NCBI RefSeq assembly: GCF_009757775.1
Contig: NZ_RHLK01000004.1
Coordinates: 1-64,000, forward strand
DNA: 64,000 nt
Reading direction: 5' to 3'
DNA from: Paenibacillus lutrae
GTDB lineage: Bacteria; Bacillota; Bacilli; Paenibacillales; NBRC-103111
The number at the start of each line of letters is the position of its first letter. Position 1 is the stretch's first letter. A program made the translations under genes and the position numbers. The notes under the pieces were generated by a model. The model did no database searches. It was not told where the DNA came from and saw only the letters and a program-made list of their open reading frames with translations. This document shows, one piece after another, positions 9,206-18,580 of this stretch.

Positions 9206-10594
9206 TCAGAACAGCAGGAAATAGAAACCCTTAGTAGATAGAGTAATATAATGACCGGCCGCATCAGAGCGGTGCTCTTCTACTGCAACGCCGAGTACTT
9301 CTGCCGTTTGAAGAAGAGGAACGTACAACGTGCCTTCGATTAAATGGGTATCCGGTAAAGAATAAACCTCCACTTGCCTGCCCCACCGGTTTACCGTCAA
9401 TGTAAAAGTGGATAAGCTGTAATCCAGCCGGGTATAGCCATAGGATACTGATGCGGTTCTAGTACCCGGAGACCAGACGACCTTGGCTCCCATTTCTTCT
9501 GCGAGCACTCTCAGCGGAACTTCCAGACGCTGCTCCGGGTAAAGAACCTGATCGGAAGCAAGCCGTCTTACTTGCCGATTCACGTTTAATAGAAGGGGCA
9601 GAGAATGTTCGCCGGCGGTAGCGATCCGGACTCCTCCTGCTTCCCCTTCAGACTTCCCGGCACCCTGTTCGTAGGCCGTGCCCGGTACTCCCCGATCACC
9701 CGGTGTATCCGGATTCGCCCAGGCTTGAACCGCCTCTACATTGCTTATGAACTCTTCTTCTTCCGGAATAGTGCGATCCCAGCGTTCTGCCGTACGGACA
9801 GGAAACTGGGCTGGTTTGACTTGCTCATCCAGTTTAGCGAACGCGTATCCCTTACTTTTAAAATAGCGGATAATTTCAGGAAGAGCTTTAACGGTTTCTT
9901 CATGGCCGATACCGTCGTGGAACAGCAGGTTCAGCTCTTTTTTCAGAGGTGCCTTCTTGATCGAGCGGATAATCTCGGCCTCAGGGACGCCTGTTCTTTT
10001 GGAATCGTTGCTGTCCACATCCCAATCAAATACGGTAAATCCCGCTTGATTCATATAATAGAAATAGAAGGCATCAAAGTTCTGGGCTGTGCCTCCGGGT
10101 GCACGAAACAGCCTCGTTCTGATACCGGCGGCCCGCTCGATTGCTTGATCGGTTTGCTGCACCTGCTCCCAGAATTCATTAAAGTCCTTATACAGATTTT
10201 TGTAAGTGTGATCAAAACTGTGATTTCCGATGGCATGCCCTTCTCGCACAAGCTGCCCGGCCAGTTCCGGGTGTGCCTGCACCTGCTCCCCGACTACGAA
10301 GAAAGTGGCGGATATGCCTTCTTTCCGCAAAATCTCAAGAACCTGGGGTGTGTACCGGCTGGGCCCATCATCGAAAGTCAGATAAACCGTCGGAGTATCC
10401 GCCGTCTTGTAAGGCTGATCAGCCCGCGTTATACGGCCGGATTTCAGTTCCCCGTAAGTTTCGCTGGATGAATGATCGTCCCGGGAGGCGGCATGCACTG
10501 CGGGCTCAAGCTGTAAAAATGGATGAAGGGCGGATAATAGCAGAACAAGCAGGACGAACCGAGTAAATCTGACCACTGGCGACCGGGTTAACAT
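9206..10594 (-). CDS. Secreted polysaccharide deacetylase with C-terminal copper-amine-oxidase-like stalk domain
   Basis: A 462-residue exported protein. A signal peptide ends near PAVHA (about residue 35). The NodB-type deacetylase domain (about 66-255) shows the metal/catalytic motifs TFDDGPS, the GNHSFDH zinc triad segment and RAPGG, so it should remove acetyl groups from peptidoglycan or chitin-like polymers. The last 130 residues resemble the stalk domain called copper amine oxidase N-terminal in Paenibacillus wall proteins, probably a wall-binding or spacing module. ATG with GGAGGG 6 nt upstream. It stands alone 65 bp ahead of the MoxR operon in the same direction and may be transcribed into it; I see no strong terminator between them. 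Confidence 0.9.
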   Translation of the reverse strand: MLTRSPVVRFTRFVLLVLLLSALHPFLQLEPAVHAASRDDHSSSETYGELKSGRITRADQPYKTADTPTVYLTFDDGPSRYTPQVLEILRKEGISATFFVVGEQVQAHPELAGQLVREGHAIGNHSFDHTYKNLYKDFNEFWEQVQQTDQAIERAAGIRTRLFRAPGGTAQNFDAFYFYYMNQAGFTVFDWDVDSNDSKRTGVPEAEIIRSIKKAPLKKELNLLFHDGIGHEETVKALPEIIRYFKSKGYAFAKLDEQVKPAQFPVRTAERWDRTIPEEEEFISNVEAVQAWANPDTPGDRGVPGTAYEQGAGKSEGEAGGVRIATAGEHSLPLLLNVNRQVRRLASDQVLYPEQRLEVPLRVLAEEMGAKVVWSPGTRTASVSYGYTRLDYSLSTFTLTVNRWGRQVEVYSLPDTHLIEGTLYVPLLQTAEVLGVAVEEHRSDAAGHYITLSTKGFYFLLF

Positions 10595-10783
10595 GACAAT
10601 CCCTCCGAATACTCCATCATTTGGCTTACTGGTAGAATATATGAGAGATTTCAGAGTGGTATGTCATTTCGCATGGGCGGATCCTCTTATCAAAAGTCTG
10701 TCCGCTTTCGGGTGACCGTCCATCGTGACCGGAGGCAGCCAGTTCATCCCCGTTTACACAAATTAGTTAAACCGGCTCTGCAC

Positions 10784-10817
10784 AAATAAAAACACGACCC
10801 TGGAAAAGGTCATGTTA
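10784..10817 (-). terminator. Terminator of the small membrane protein gene
   Basis: AACATGACC and GGTCGTGTT form a 9-bp stem with one mismatch, and on the minus strand TTTTTATTTG follows. It lies 66 bp after the stop codon of the gene at 10883-11224. The rest of 10595-10880 shows no gene. Confidence 0.65.
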
Positions 10818-10882
10818 TGGGTTCTACATATGAATGTGTATACGTTTCAACAATCAGTTGAACGGTGTTTTATGATTTGGAT

Positions 10883-11224
10883 TCAAGATGTTTTTTTGAA
10901 TTTTTCAAAAACTAATGTAAACACATAGGTAAGTAATAAAATTATCGTAATCAACACGGATTGCTCATACAACATTTTGAATCGTTCTTGTGACCAATTT
11001 CCTTCTCCTATTATCCAGTATGAAATACGGTTCGATATTCCAATTCCATCGTTAGCTTCCGGAATAAGACTCTTCATGTAATTTTGCGAGAGACTAATAT
11101 TAGAAAGCAGAGAACAAATAATCAAGATTAATGTTGACTTTGAGTAGACACTCTCACTCCGTACCTTTTTCATAGCAAAGGCAAGTAACAATGTAACACT
11201 CAAACAACCCATGTAAAATAACAT
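10883..11224 (-). CDS. Small membrane protein of unknown function
   Basis: About 113 residues with three hydrophobic helices (near 2-18, 30-46 and 86-103) separated by short polar loops; the last nine residues are basic (FEKFKKTS). I do not recognise the family. The start is the ATG preceded by GGAGGAG at 7 nt; a TTG five codons upstream would overlap that ribosome binding site. A -10 box TATAAT lies at 11260-11265 on the minus strand. The gene is clearly more AT-rich than its neighbours and stands alone with its own terminator, which hints at acquisition, but there is no mobile element near it. Confidence 0.6.
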   Translation of the reverse strand: MLFYMGCLSVTLLLAFAMKKVRSESVYSKSTLILIICSLLSNISLSQNYMKSLIPEANDGIGISNRISYWIIGEGNWSQERFKMLYEQSVLITIILLLTYVFTLVFEKFKKTS

Positions 11225-11531
11225 AATGATCTCCTCCAAAGGCCCGAAACGATTTACTTATTATACCATGTGAGGGCACTAATCTAACAGCGCTCTTCGA
11301 GGCAAAGAACATGAGGGCTCATATCCCACAGTGTGGAAGCGTATGAATTGGAGGGGTGCTGCGGAAACTTTACCAGACAGACAGCTGCGTTTAAAGCGGA
11401 GTTTTCCGGAAGCGACTTACCCCTATCTTTTTCTTTTTTTCCAAACAACGTTCTAAAACTAAATCAATTTCCTCTTTTTTGGGGTAAAAGGGTATAGGAT
11501 GCGCTTTCATATTTAAACAAGAGGTGATGGA

Positions 11532-12686
11532 ATGGGTGATATTAAAGTCGGGATACTTGGAACAGGCTTCTCCGCTACCGCTCACATTGAAGCTCTGCAG
11601 CGGATTCCTTCCGTTCAGGTTGTTGCCGTTGCTTCTTCCCGTTTGTCTCGTGCCGAAGAAATAGCGGCTAAGTACCGCATTCCCATGTACTATGGCGAGG
11701 CGATGGAATTAATCCAGGACCCGGATATTCAAGTTGTACACAATTGTACGGCCAATCATCTGCATTTTGAGTACAATAAAGCCGCTCTCCTCGCAGGCAA
11801 GCACGTCCTGTCCGAAAAGCCGCTCTCCGTGACCGTTAAAGAATCGGATGAGCTCCAGCAGCTCGCTAAAGAAAAGGGACTCGTGGCCGGTGTCTCGTAC
11901 ATCTACCGTCACTATCCGCTTGTCGAGGAAATCAAACAGCAGATTGCCGCACAAACTTATGGTAATCCCTACTATATTACAGGCGGTTACCTCCAGGATT
12001 GGCTGCAGCATGCAACCGACTATAACTGGCGAATGGACTCCGAATTAAACGGTCCTTCCCGCGCTATGGCGGATATCGGCTCCCACTGGGTGGATACCGT
12101 GCAATATGTGGTGGGCAAAAAGATTGTATCGGTCTTTGCCGATCTCGGCATTGTCCATCCGGTCCGTTACAAGCCCAAAGATCAGGTCAACACGTTCAAT
12201 GCTTCTCTGCCGGCTATTGAGGATTGCGAACCGGTTAAGGTGGATACCGAAGACTTCGGATCGGTGCTTGTCCGTTTCGAAGGCGGTATGAAAGGAGTTT
12301 TCGCGATTTCCCAAGTAAGCTCGGGCCGCAAGAACAAATTGTATTTTGAAATTGCTGCCGAGCATGGAGCACTGCGCTGGGATCAGGAGGAAGCCAACCG
12401 GCTGTGGATCGGCTCCAGAGATGTACCGAACCGGATTCTGATGAGGGATGCCAGCCTCATGAGCGATCAGGCCGCTTCCATTACCCATTATCCGGGTGGA
12501 CATGAAGAAGGCTGGCCGGATGCGCTCAAAAATCTGTTCTACGATTTCTATAGGACGATCAGCAAAAAAGGGAATGAACCTAAGGTTCATTCCAAGTTCG
12601 CCACCTTTGAGCAGGCTTGCGGGGTTATGCGGATTGTCGAAGCTATACTGGAAAGCCACAAACGGCAGCAGTGGGTGGATATTTAA
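11532..12686 (+). CDS. Gfo/Idh/MocA family oxidoreductase
   Basis: A 384-residue NAD(P)-dependent cytoplasmic dehydrogenase. The N-terminal Rossmann fold starts with GILGTGFSATAHIEAL, and the family's EKPLSVT motif (catalytic Lys region) follows near residue 98. The C-terminal alpha/beta domain carries the GSHWVDTVQ motif. Substrates in this family are sugars, inositols or their derivatives and cannot be told from the sequence. AAGAGGTGATGG precedes the ATG. The gene is monocistronic, with a terminator 45 bp downstream. The gap 11225-11531 holds only the probable promoter of the divergent small gene and an unremarkable AT-rich stretch before this start. Confidence 0.9.
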   Translation: MGDIKVGILGTGFSATAHIEALQRIPSVQVVAVASSRLSRAEEIAAKYRIPMYYGEAMELIQDPDIQVVHNCTANHLHFEYNKAALLAGKHVLSEKPLSVTVKESDELQQLAKEKGLVAGVSYIYRHYPLVEEIKQQIAAQTYGNPYYITGGYLQDWLQHATDYNWRMDSELNGPSRAMADIGSHWVDTVQYVVGKKIVSVFADLGIVHPVRYKPKDQVNTFNASLPAIEDCEPVKVDTEDFGSVLVRFEGGMKGVFAISQVSSGRKNKLYFEIAAEHGALRWDQEEANRLWIGSRDVPNRILMRDASLMSDQAASITHYPGGHEEGWPDALKNLFYDFYRTISKKGNEPKVHSKFATFEQACGVMRIVEAILESHKRQQWVDI

Positions 12687-12729
12687 GAAGGTTTAGTGTT
12701 AGCCATTTTCTAACACTCAACAAACTCCC

Positions 12730-12770
12730 CAGCCCCTTCACTCCTATACAGGAGAAGGGGCTGATTTTTA
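12730..12770 (+). terminator. Bidirectional terminator between oxidoreductase and bcp
   Basis: CAGCCCCTTC and GAAGGGGCTG form a stem around an imperfect inner ACTCCTATACAGGA loop. The plus strand is followed by ATTTTTA. It serves convergent genes and touches the bcp stop codon. Confidence 0.8.
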
Positions 12771-13244
12771 TGCAGGCAGGTTTCCTATATAGGAAAGCGC
12801 CTCTTCGATGTGGCCTTTAACCTTGACCTTGCGCCACTGTTTGACCAGTACTCCTTGCTCGTCAATTACAAAAGTTGAGCGTTCGATGCCCATAAACTTC
12901 TTGCCGTACATATTCTTCTCTACCCATACATTATACAAATCAGCAACTGTATGTTCCTCATCGGCAAGCAGCAGGAAAGGCAGCTCATACTTGCTGATAA
13001 ACTTCTCATGCCGGTTTAAAGAGTCTATACTTACGCCCAGAATAACCGTCTCCAGGTTACTAAATTCGCTGTGCTTATCTCTAAAATCACAGGCCTGTGT
13101 CGTACAGCCCGGTGTCATATCTTTGGGATAGAAATACAGGATAACCTTCTTGCCGCGAAAATCTGACAATTTAACCTTCTCTCCATTGCTTGCGGGCAGT
13201 TCAAAATCTGGAGCTCCCTTGCCTAACTCTGCTGTCATACCCAT
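12768..13244 (-). CDS. bcp: Thioredoxin-dependent thiol peroxidase (Bcp/PrxQ)
   Basis: A 158-residue cytoplasmic peroxiredoxin that reduces hydrogen peroxide and organic peroxides, recycled by thioredoxin. The active-site motif MTPGCTTQACDF shows the peroxidatic Cys47 and the nearby resolving Cys52, the spacing that defines PrxQ/Bcp. A conserved FVIDEQG and RxV.. segment follows. AGGAGG stands 4 nt before the first ATG and 10 nt before a second in-frame ATG, so the start could be either. It has its own promoter at 13322-13349. No PerR box is evident. Confidence 0.95.
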   Translation of the reverse strand: MGMTAELGKGAPDFELPASNGEKVKLSDFRGKKVILYFYPKDMTPGCTTQACDFRDKHSEFSNLETVILGVSIDSLNRHEKFISKYELPFLLLADEEHTVADLYNVWVEKNMYGKKFMGIERSTFVIDEQGVLVKQWRKVKVKGHIEEALSYIGNLPA

Positions 13245-13321
13245 ACTACCTCCTTCAAGTGCAATGTTTCCCGGGAAATAAATGCTGTTAATTATTTACG
13301 CCGGCAATCTGCCTTTCACCT

Positions 13322-13349
13322 ATTATACTAATCCGGCTGCTTCAATCAA
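13322..13349 (-). promoter_or_regulatory. bcp promoter
   Basis: On the minus strand TTGATT (13344-13349), a 16-nt spacer and TATAAT (13322-13327) lie about 80 nt upstream of bcp. Confidence 0.65.
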
Positions 13350-13362
13350 ATTCCCGCATCTA

Positions 13363-13407
13363 TAAAAAATAACCGCTCCGCAGCTTAACGCTGGCGGAGC
13401 GGTTATG
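13363..13407 (-). terminator. Terminator of the secreted helical-repeat protein gene
   Basis: ATAACCGCTCCGC and GCGGAGCGGTTAT form a perfect 13-bp stem, followed on the minus strand by TTTTTTATAG. Confidence 0.9.
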
Positions 13408-13487
13408 AATAGCGCGGCGGCCTGCACCGGAGCCTGCCTCTTCATGAGTCCGGTGCAGACTGCCAAAAAAACGAAACAGACGATCGT

Positions 13488-14234
13488 TTACTCGGCTTGC
13501 TGAGATTTGGCTTGACCCGTTCCTTGTCTACCTTCAGGCTTGTCGCCTTTCTTGGCATCAATGAACTTCTCAAGCGACGGAGTCATTGCTGCTTTAAGCT
13601 TCTCAAGCAGCTGCTCTCTGGAGATTCCTTTGGACGTTGCGATTTCAGCCAAGGTTTTACCAGCTTCCTGCTGCGCCTTGATCTCATCTGCGGTTAAGCC
13701 AAGTAGGCCGGCCAGCTGCTCCTTGTTAACGAAGCCGCCTTTATGTCCGCCGCCATGCTTGCCGCCTTTGCCGAAGTCATTCTTGCTGGTGACTGCCTTC
13801 TCTATGCGCTTCCCGAGATCGGCTTTCAATTCAGCCGCTTTAGCACTATCCAGCTTGCCTGCGGTTACTTGGGCATCAATGCCTGCGGACGCCGATGCTG
13901 TCAGCTTGGAGATTAGATCCGCTTGGCTGATCCCTTTGCCTTGAGCAATCTCGACGAGCGTTTTGCCGGATCTAAGCTCCGTCATCAAGGCTTTCTCTTC
14001 CACGCCCAGAACTTCCGCTGCGTTCTTAAAGACAAAACCGCCGCCGAACCCGAACTTCCCGCCTCTGTCACCCTTATCTCCGCGTTTGGAGTGAGTGCTG
14101 TCTGTCGTGGTCGTCTTGTCTGTATCAGCAGAATCTGCCGCGAATACATTCCCGGACAGTGCCGCCCCGCCGCCAAGCAGAAGTGCCGCAGTCAGTGTAC
14201 TGACTAATAATCTGTTACGAGTTGTACCGTTCAT
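13488..14234 (-). CDS. Secreted protein with helical GKTLxEIAxxKGIS repeats
   Basis: About 248 residues. A signal peptide (NRLLVSTLTAALLLGGGAALS, cleaved near VFAAD) is followed by a charged Asp/Thr/Lys spacer and a Gly-rich, basic linker. Two copies of a helical repeat are present: one with RSGKTLVEIAQGKGIS and one with EAGKTLAEIATSKGIS, each followed by a Leu/Lys-rich helix. A third, divergent segment lies between them. Such repeats are seen in exported proteins of Bacilli and Actinobacteria; the function is not known. The tail is Lys/Gln/Gly-rich. The chosen ATG has AAAGGTGG 7 nt upstream; the frame continues 23 codons further 5' without a ribosome binding site. Confidence 0.75.
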   Translation of the reverse strand: MNGTTRNRLLVSTLTAALLLGGGAALSGNVFAADSADTDKTTTTDSTHSKRGDKGDRGGKFGFGGGFVFKNAAEVLGVEEKALMTELRSGKTLVEIAQGKGISQADLISKLTASASAGIDAQVTAGKLDSAKAAELKADLGKRIEKAVTSKNDFGKGGKHGGGHKGGFVNKEQLAGLLGLTADEIKAQQEAGKTLAEIATSKGISREQLLEKLKAAMTPSLEKFIDAKKGDKPEGRQGTGQAKSQQAE

Positions 14235-14430
14235 GTAATTTCCACCTTTCAATTGGGTGCTTGAGTATGTTACCTCCCAAGTATAGGCAGAAATTGTGAA
14301 CAAAGTTTTACGGTAAGCTTAGGAAAACCTAAATCTTTGCTGAAAACGGGATGAAAAACTTGGATACAACCCGACAAGCGGCACGTGAACTGCTTAGCGG
14401 GACAGGGACCGGATGCTAAAGTCCGTGGAC

Positions 14431-15216
14431 TCAGGAACCTGCACCCCGGTACCGCCTTACTCCCAAATTCCACACGCTCAATCCAAGGGTAATGAAAATG
14501 ACACCCATCACCGGCGTTAATAGAGCAAAGCCCTTCCAGTTCTCCGGATCCAGAAAATAAGCAGCCGGATAAAACCCGACGAAGGCAAACGGAAGAATCC
14601 AGGTTAGAATGCCCCGCAGCAGCTTGTTATAGATCGTGACCGGGTACCGGCCATAGTTCTGGATGTTAAATATCAGCGGCATAATACCTGTCGGCGAATC
14701 CGAAAAGAAGGCGAGCGCGCTAAGTGTCACATAAATACCGCCGTAGATCAGAACGGCTGACACAATGAGCAGCAGCAGCACAAACGGGTCGCTCCAATGG
14801 ACCGGAAGATCCAGCGCCATCCACGAATACCCCATAACAGCAGCGCCGGCAAGAGCGCTGAACAACGATGCCGGGTCCATATTCTCAAGCATCAGCTGCC
14901 AGAGACTGTGGGCGGGTCGGGTCAGAATCCGATCCATCTCCCCTTTGACAATATAGCGTTCGCTGAAATTCCATAGATTGAAAATCGTGGTGAACAGGCC
15001 GTACGGAATCATAAAGAACCCATAGATGAACAAAATCTGTTCCCGGTTCCATTCGCCGAGCAGCTCCGTCTGTTGAAAGACCACGAGAATGAAAATCAAA
15101 TTCAGCCCGTTAAACAGAAGATCCGACGCGACCTCAATCCAGAAGTCGGAACGGTAGGTGAGTCTGGTTTTCAGGTAATTCTTCAGGTAATCCCAAATAA
15201 GCGAAAGATAGAACAT
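14431..15216 (-). CDS. ABC-2 type exporter permease (COG3694-like)
   Basis: A 261-residue inner-membrane protein with six predicted membrane segments. A cytoplasmic loop carries the family-typical GEMDRILTRP motif. It is the third gene of an ATPase-permease-permease operon (COG4586, COG4587, COG3694 order), a group that exports unknown substrates, with antibiotic resistance reported for related sets. It starts 3 bp after the preceding gene stops, which implies translational coupling. The gap downstream (14235-14430) carries no clear terminator. Confidence 0.85.
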   Translation of the reverse strand: MFYLSLIWDYLKNYLKTRLTYRSDFWIEVASDLLFNGLNLIFILVVFQQTELLGEWNREQILFIYGFFMIPYGLFTTIFNLWNFSERYIVKGEMDRILTRPAHSLWQLMLENMDPASLFSALAGAAVMGYSWMALDLPVHWSDPFVLLLLIVSAVLIYGGIYVTLSALAFFSDSPTGIMPLIFNIQNYGRYPVTIYNKLLRGILTWILPFAFVGFYPAAYFLDPENWKGFALLTPVMGVIFITLGLSVWNLGVRRYRGAGS

Positions 15217-15219
15217 GCC

Positions 15220-16014
15220 TCAACCCCCCTGCACGAACAGCCGGGTTCTCGCTTTACGCCACATGAAAGCAATCGGCACAAGCAAAGCGACGAACCAGAT
15301 AACTTGAATGAAAAAAGCCTGCCAGACGGCACTGCCCTCAATGCGGCCCGTAATAACGGATCCCGGCAGATAAGTGATAGCCTGAAACGGCAGCCATTCC
15401 AAAAACTTGGCTGTCCATCCCGGAAACATCGTAATCGGCAGAATGAGACCGGAGAACAGATCGACAGCTACCCGCTTCATTCGCATCATACCCTCACTGT
15501 TCTCAAGAAAAAAGGCTGACAATCCCGTCATGATGTTGATCTGGGAGTTAATCAGAAAGGCAAAAAACAACATAAGCAGGTAAACAGCCCATAAGGACGG
15601 GTTCGTGGGCAGTTCGACCGGAAACAACAAGGAGGCGATCACAAGCCCCGGAGCCGTGAACAGCAGCAGACGGAATAGGCCCTCTCCGAATCCTTGCATC
15701 ATCTTGTAGACCACATAGTTGTAAGGACGGATAAACTGGATGGCCACACTGCCGTCCCGGATTTCATTAGCAATTTCACGGTCCAGGTTATTGAAATAAA
15801 ATGCCCGGCTCATCCAGGAAACGACGATATAGGTGGTCATCTGCCCTAAGGTCTGACCGCCCAGCGTCTCCTGGCTTCCATAGATAGCTTTCCACAGGAA
15901 GTAGTAAGAACCGATATTCAAAGCGTACACCAGAATTCCGCTGTAATAATTGACACGGTAAGCCAGCATCGTAATAAACCGGATGCGGATCAGTTCCACA
16001 TAAGCTTTATACAC
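15220..16014 (-). CDS. ABC-2 type exporter permease (COG4587-like)
   Basis: About 264 residues with six membrane segments; a motif DREIANEIRDGSVAIQFIRP parallels the loop of its partner permease. The frame extends 87 codons further upstream inside the ATPase gene, but that part is a shadow. The real start is the GTG at 16014, with GGAGCGG 6 nt upstream, so it overlaps the end of the ATPase gene by 8 bp. The two unequal permeases probably form a heterodimer around the shared ATPase. Confidence 0.85.
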   Translation of the reverse strand: MYKAYVELIRIRFITMLAYRVNYYSGILVYALNIGSYYFLWKAIYGSQETLGGQTLGQMTTYIVVSWMSRAFYFNNLDREIANEIRDGSVAIQFIRPYNYVVYKMMQGFGEGLFRLLLFTAPGLVIASLLFPVELPTNPSLWAVYLLMLFFAFLINSQINIMTGLSAFFLENSEGMMRMKRVAVDLFSGLILPITMFPGWTAKFLEWLPFQAITYLPGSVITGRIEGSAVWQAFFIQVIWFVALLVPIAFMWRKARTRLFVQGG

Positions 16015-17119
16015 GAGGCACCGCTCCTTTATCCCGCTCACCGGAGGTGCCTGATTCGTCTGATTCCGCAGGACTGTCCGCTTCGGAGGCTGAAAATTCG
16101 CCGAATGTAGGGCTGGCCTCAGCGGAGCCCGACTTGTAAATTTCACGGACGATATCATCCGTATTGGTCTCCAGAATGCGGATGTCGTCAATCTTGACAA
16201 TGCCGACAATACGCGCAAGAACGTCAGATACGTTCGCTGTACGGTAAGGGATGAATACCCTTGCCTCCAGCTCACCTTCCCGTTTCCAGGTCACGTCCAT
16301 TCCGGAAGTAAGGGCCTGAAGACTCTCCAGTGTAACCGGCTGGGTAAATTGAAGCACAACCTCTTTGCCTTTGCCCCACGTTTCCTTCAACTGATCCAGG
16401 CCGCCGTCATAAATAATGCGGCCGTCATCCAGCATAATGACACGGGAGCAGAGCGCTTCGATATCCTGAAGGTCATGTGTGGTCAGCAGAATCGTTGTTC
16501 CATACCGCTGGTTAAGCGACTTGAGGAATTCACGGATCTCAGTCTTCACGACAATGTCCAGACCAATTGTCGGCTCATCCAGGAATACAATCGCCGGATT
16601 ATGCAGCAGTGACGCTGCCAGCTCACACCGCATCCTCTGTCCCAGACTGAGTTTGCGGACAGGCCTGCTGAGCAGTTCACCCAACATCAGACGGTCGGAG
16701 AGCTCATCCAGGCGCTCCTTGAAATCATTGTCGGGCACCCGGTAAACCTTCTTCAAGAGCTGGAAGGATTCAATGACGCCGATGTCCCACCAGAGCTGGC
16801 TTCGCTGCCCAAAGACGACACCGATTCCTTTCACGAAAGCTTCGCGCTCTTTGTAAGGAACGAAACCGTTCACTTTCAAGTGACCCGAGGTCGGTACGAG
16901 AATACCGGTCAGCATTTTAATCGTGGTCGATTTCCCTGCCCCGTTCTCCCCTATGTACCCGCAGATTTCCCCTTGAGGAATATCGAAACTGATATCTTTA
17001 ACGGCCGTAATCTGGTTGTATTCGCGATTGAATAAATCACGAAAGGCCCCTTTGAGTCCGCCCCGGCTTTTCTGCACACGGAACTCTTTACGGAGCTCTC
17101 TGACTTCAATAGCTTGCAT
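16007..17119 (-). CDS. ABC exporter ATP-binding protein (COG4586-like)
   Basis: A 370-residue cytoplasmic ATPase. Walker A GENGAGKST, the Q-loop region, the ABC signature LSLGQRMRCELA, Walker B IVFLDEPTIGLD and the switch His in LLTTHDLQD are all present in order. A C-terminal extension of about 60 residues after the nucleotide-binding domain is Ser/Glu-rich and ends at GAVPRV. It is the first gene of the exporter operon. The start is ATG after TTCCTCC read on the complementary strand, that is AGGAGGAAACT upstream. Confidence 0.92.
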   Translation of the reverse strand: MQAIEVRELRKEFRVQKSRGGLKGAFRDLFNREYNQITAVKDISFDIPQGEICGYIGENGAGKSTTIKMLTGILVPTSGHLKVNGFVPYKEREAFVKGIGVVFGQRSQLWWDIGVIESFQLLKKVYRVPDNDFKERLDELSDRLMLGELLSRPVRKLSLGQRMRCELAASLLHNPAIVFLDEPTIGLDIVVKTEIREFLKSLNQRYGTTILLTTHDLQDIEALCSRVIMLDDGRIIYDGGLDQLKETWGKGKEVVLQFTQPVTLESLQALTSGMDVTWKREGELEARVFIPYRTANVSDVLARIVGIVKIDDIRILETNTDDIVREIYKSGSAEASPTFGEFSASEADSPAESDESGTSGERDKGAVPRV

Positions 17120-17182
17120 AGTTTCCTCCTGTGGACAAGTAGAATGGGAAACATTAGAAGCCTTATGTATTCAGATGTAAAC

Positions 17183-17212
17183 TTGCGGCAATGAAGAAGT
17201 TGCCCCTATAAT
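17183..17212 (+). promoter_or_regulatory. Promoter of the LCP gene
   Basis: TTGCGG (17183-17188), an 18-nt spacer and TATAAT (17207-17212) face the LCP gene. The spacer and flanks include the inverted repeat GGCAA..TTGCC. A 5' leader of about 170 nt would follow; it contains a GAAAACGTTTC motif at about 17307, near a cre site but not a good match. Confidence 0.55.
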
Positions 17213-17392
17213 GAAATACATAGTTCCGCCGTTCCCACACATCATCATACAACAAAATGGCATTGGGGAGAAAGGTGCCTCCCCGGCGAGACCGGCTGCA
17301 TACGCGAAAACGTTTCAGCGAACCTTTATGCAGTTAATAGTGTACAGGCCGCAATTGTTTATCATTTGAGAATGAAAGGGAATGAACTCCAT

Positions 17393-18487
17393 ATGCCCAA
17401 TAGAAAACGCAGGGTACGGAAGCCGTGGCGGTTATTCTTGTTCACGTTTCTGTTCCTCCTGCTGTGTGCGGTAGGCTATTATACGTACAGTATATACAGC
17501 TTTGCCGGCAATATCAGTTCCACGGACAACGCGGCAGGTCCTGCCACCTTCGATCCCCGGTACAAGGGAGGAGAATACAAGCCTCCCGTATGGGAAGGAA
17601 CAGAGCGGGTGAACGTGCTGCTGCTCGGGGCCGATGCCCGCGGGAAAGAAGACAAGGAACCGCTGCGGTCGGATACGCTGATGATCGCTTCCATTGACCC
17701 CGTGACGAAGAAGGCCGCACTCATGTCCGTTCTCCGGGATACCTGGGTCAAAATTCCGGGTAACGACGAAGGCAAGATAAATTCGGCCTTCACGATCGGA
17801 GGCCCCAATCTGGCAATGAAGACCGTCAGCGAGCTGACAGGTATCCCGATCCAGTATTATCTGTATACGGATTTCCAGGGATTCATCGCGCTGGTGGATG
17901 CGGTCGGCGGCATCGACCTTGAGGTCGAGAAAGATATGAAGTGGAAGGATTCCGCAGACGGACACGTATACGATATCGATCTCAAGAAAGGGATGCAGCA
18001 TCTCGACGGCAAGACCGCACTTCAGTACGTTCGCTTCCGTCACGACGCCACCTCGGACTTCTCCCGCACGGAACGTCAGCGCAAATTCCTGACGGCCGTA
18101 GCGGATAAAATGCAGTCGACGGAGTCGATTCTCAAGCTTCCCTCAATACTGAAAAAAATGCAGCCTTACATCACGACGAATTTGTCCCTCAATGATATGA
18201 TCAAGCTGAGCTCCCTTGGCATGGACGCCAAAGCCGGAGGCATTGAGAGCATCCAGATTCCTCCGACCGAACTCGTGATCGAACGCCGAATCAACGACCA
18301 ACAGGTGATCGCCTTTGAGAAAACGCGCCTGAAGCGATATGTTCAGGAGGTTTTGAACGGAACGGCTGATTCTGCAGGGGAAGGTTTAGGCGAATCCGGC
18401 TCTAATTCCGGCTCCGACAGTTCCGGATCAAGATCTTCGGGAAGCACGACCCGGAGCGGAACGGACAGAGACAGCGCCGACAGATAG
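17393..18487 (+). CDS. LytR-CpsA-Psr (LCP) family wall glycopolymer ligase
   Basis: About 364 residues. A short basic cytoplasmic N-terminus and one membrane anchor (LFLFTFLFLLLCAVGYYTYSI) are followed by the LCP catalytic domain: LLLGADAR, RSDTLMIAS, LMSVLRDTWV (the conserved Arg that binds lipid pyrophosphate), INSAFTIGG and DAVGGIDLEV. LCP enzymes transfer teichoic-acid-like or other anionic polymers from lipid carriers to peptidoglycan outside the cell. The C-terminus is a Ser/Gly-rich low-complexity tail of about 40 residues. The ATG at 17393 has AAAGGG 12 nt upstream; an ATG at 17372 has no ribosome binding site. Monocistronic, with its own terminator. Confidence 0.92.
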   Translation: MPNRKRRVRKPWRLFLFTFLFLLLCAVGYYTYSIYSFAGNISSTDNAAGPATFDPRYKGGEYKPPVWEGTERVNVLLLGADARGKEDKEPLRSDTLMIASIDPVTKKAALMSVLRDTWVKIPGNDEGKINSAFTIGGPNLAMKTVSELTGIPIQYYLYTDFQGFIALVDAVGGIDLEVEKDMKWKDSADGHVYDIDLKKGMQHLDGKTALQYVRFRHDATSDFSRTERQRKFLTAVADKMQSTESILKLPSILKKMQPYITTNLSLNDMIKLSSLGMDAKAGGIESIQIPPTELVIERRINDQQVIAFEKTRLKRYVQEVLNGTADSAGEGLGESGSNSGSDSSGSRSSGSTTRSGTDRDSADR

Positions 18488-18537
18488 CAGCACCCGGACA
18501 GCCGGTATGGAAACTCCCGGAGTTTGGTGGGATAATG

Positions 18538-18580
18538 AATAACGTGTCCGTCACCCTGGAGGGACGGCACGTTATTTTTC
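18538..18580 (+). terminator. Terminator of the LCP gene
   Basis: AATAACGTG-TCCGTC and GACGG-CACGTTATT form a stem of about 14 bp, followed by TTTTTCTT. Confidence 0.88.

Noticed and set aside
13322-13349. PerR box at bcp
   Set aside because: Only one ATTATA half is present; there is no second half-site in the right place.
17300-17320. cre site before the LCP gene
   Set aside because: GAAAACGTTTC has a central CG but the flanking T-G and C-A positions do not fit the consensus in either orientation.
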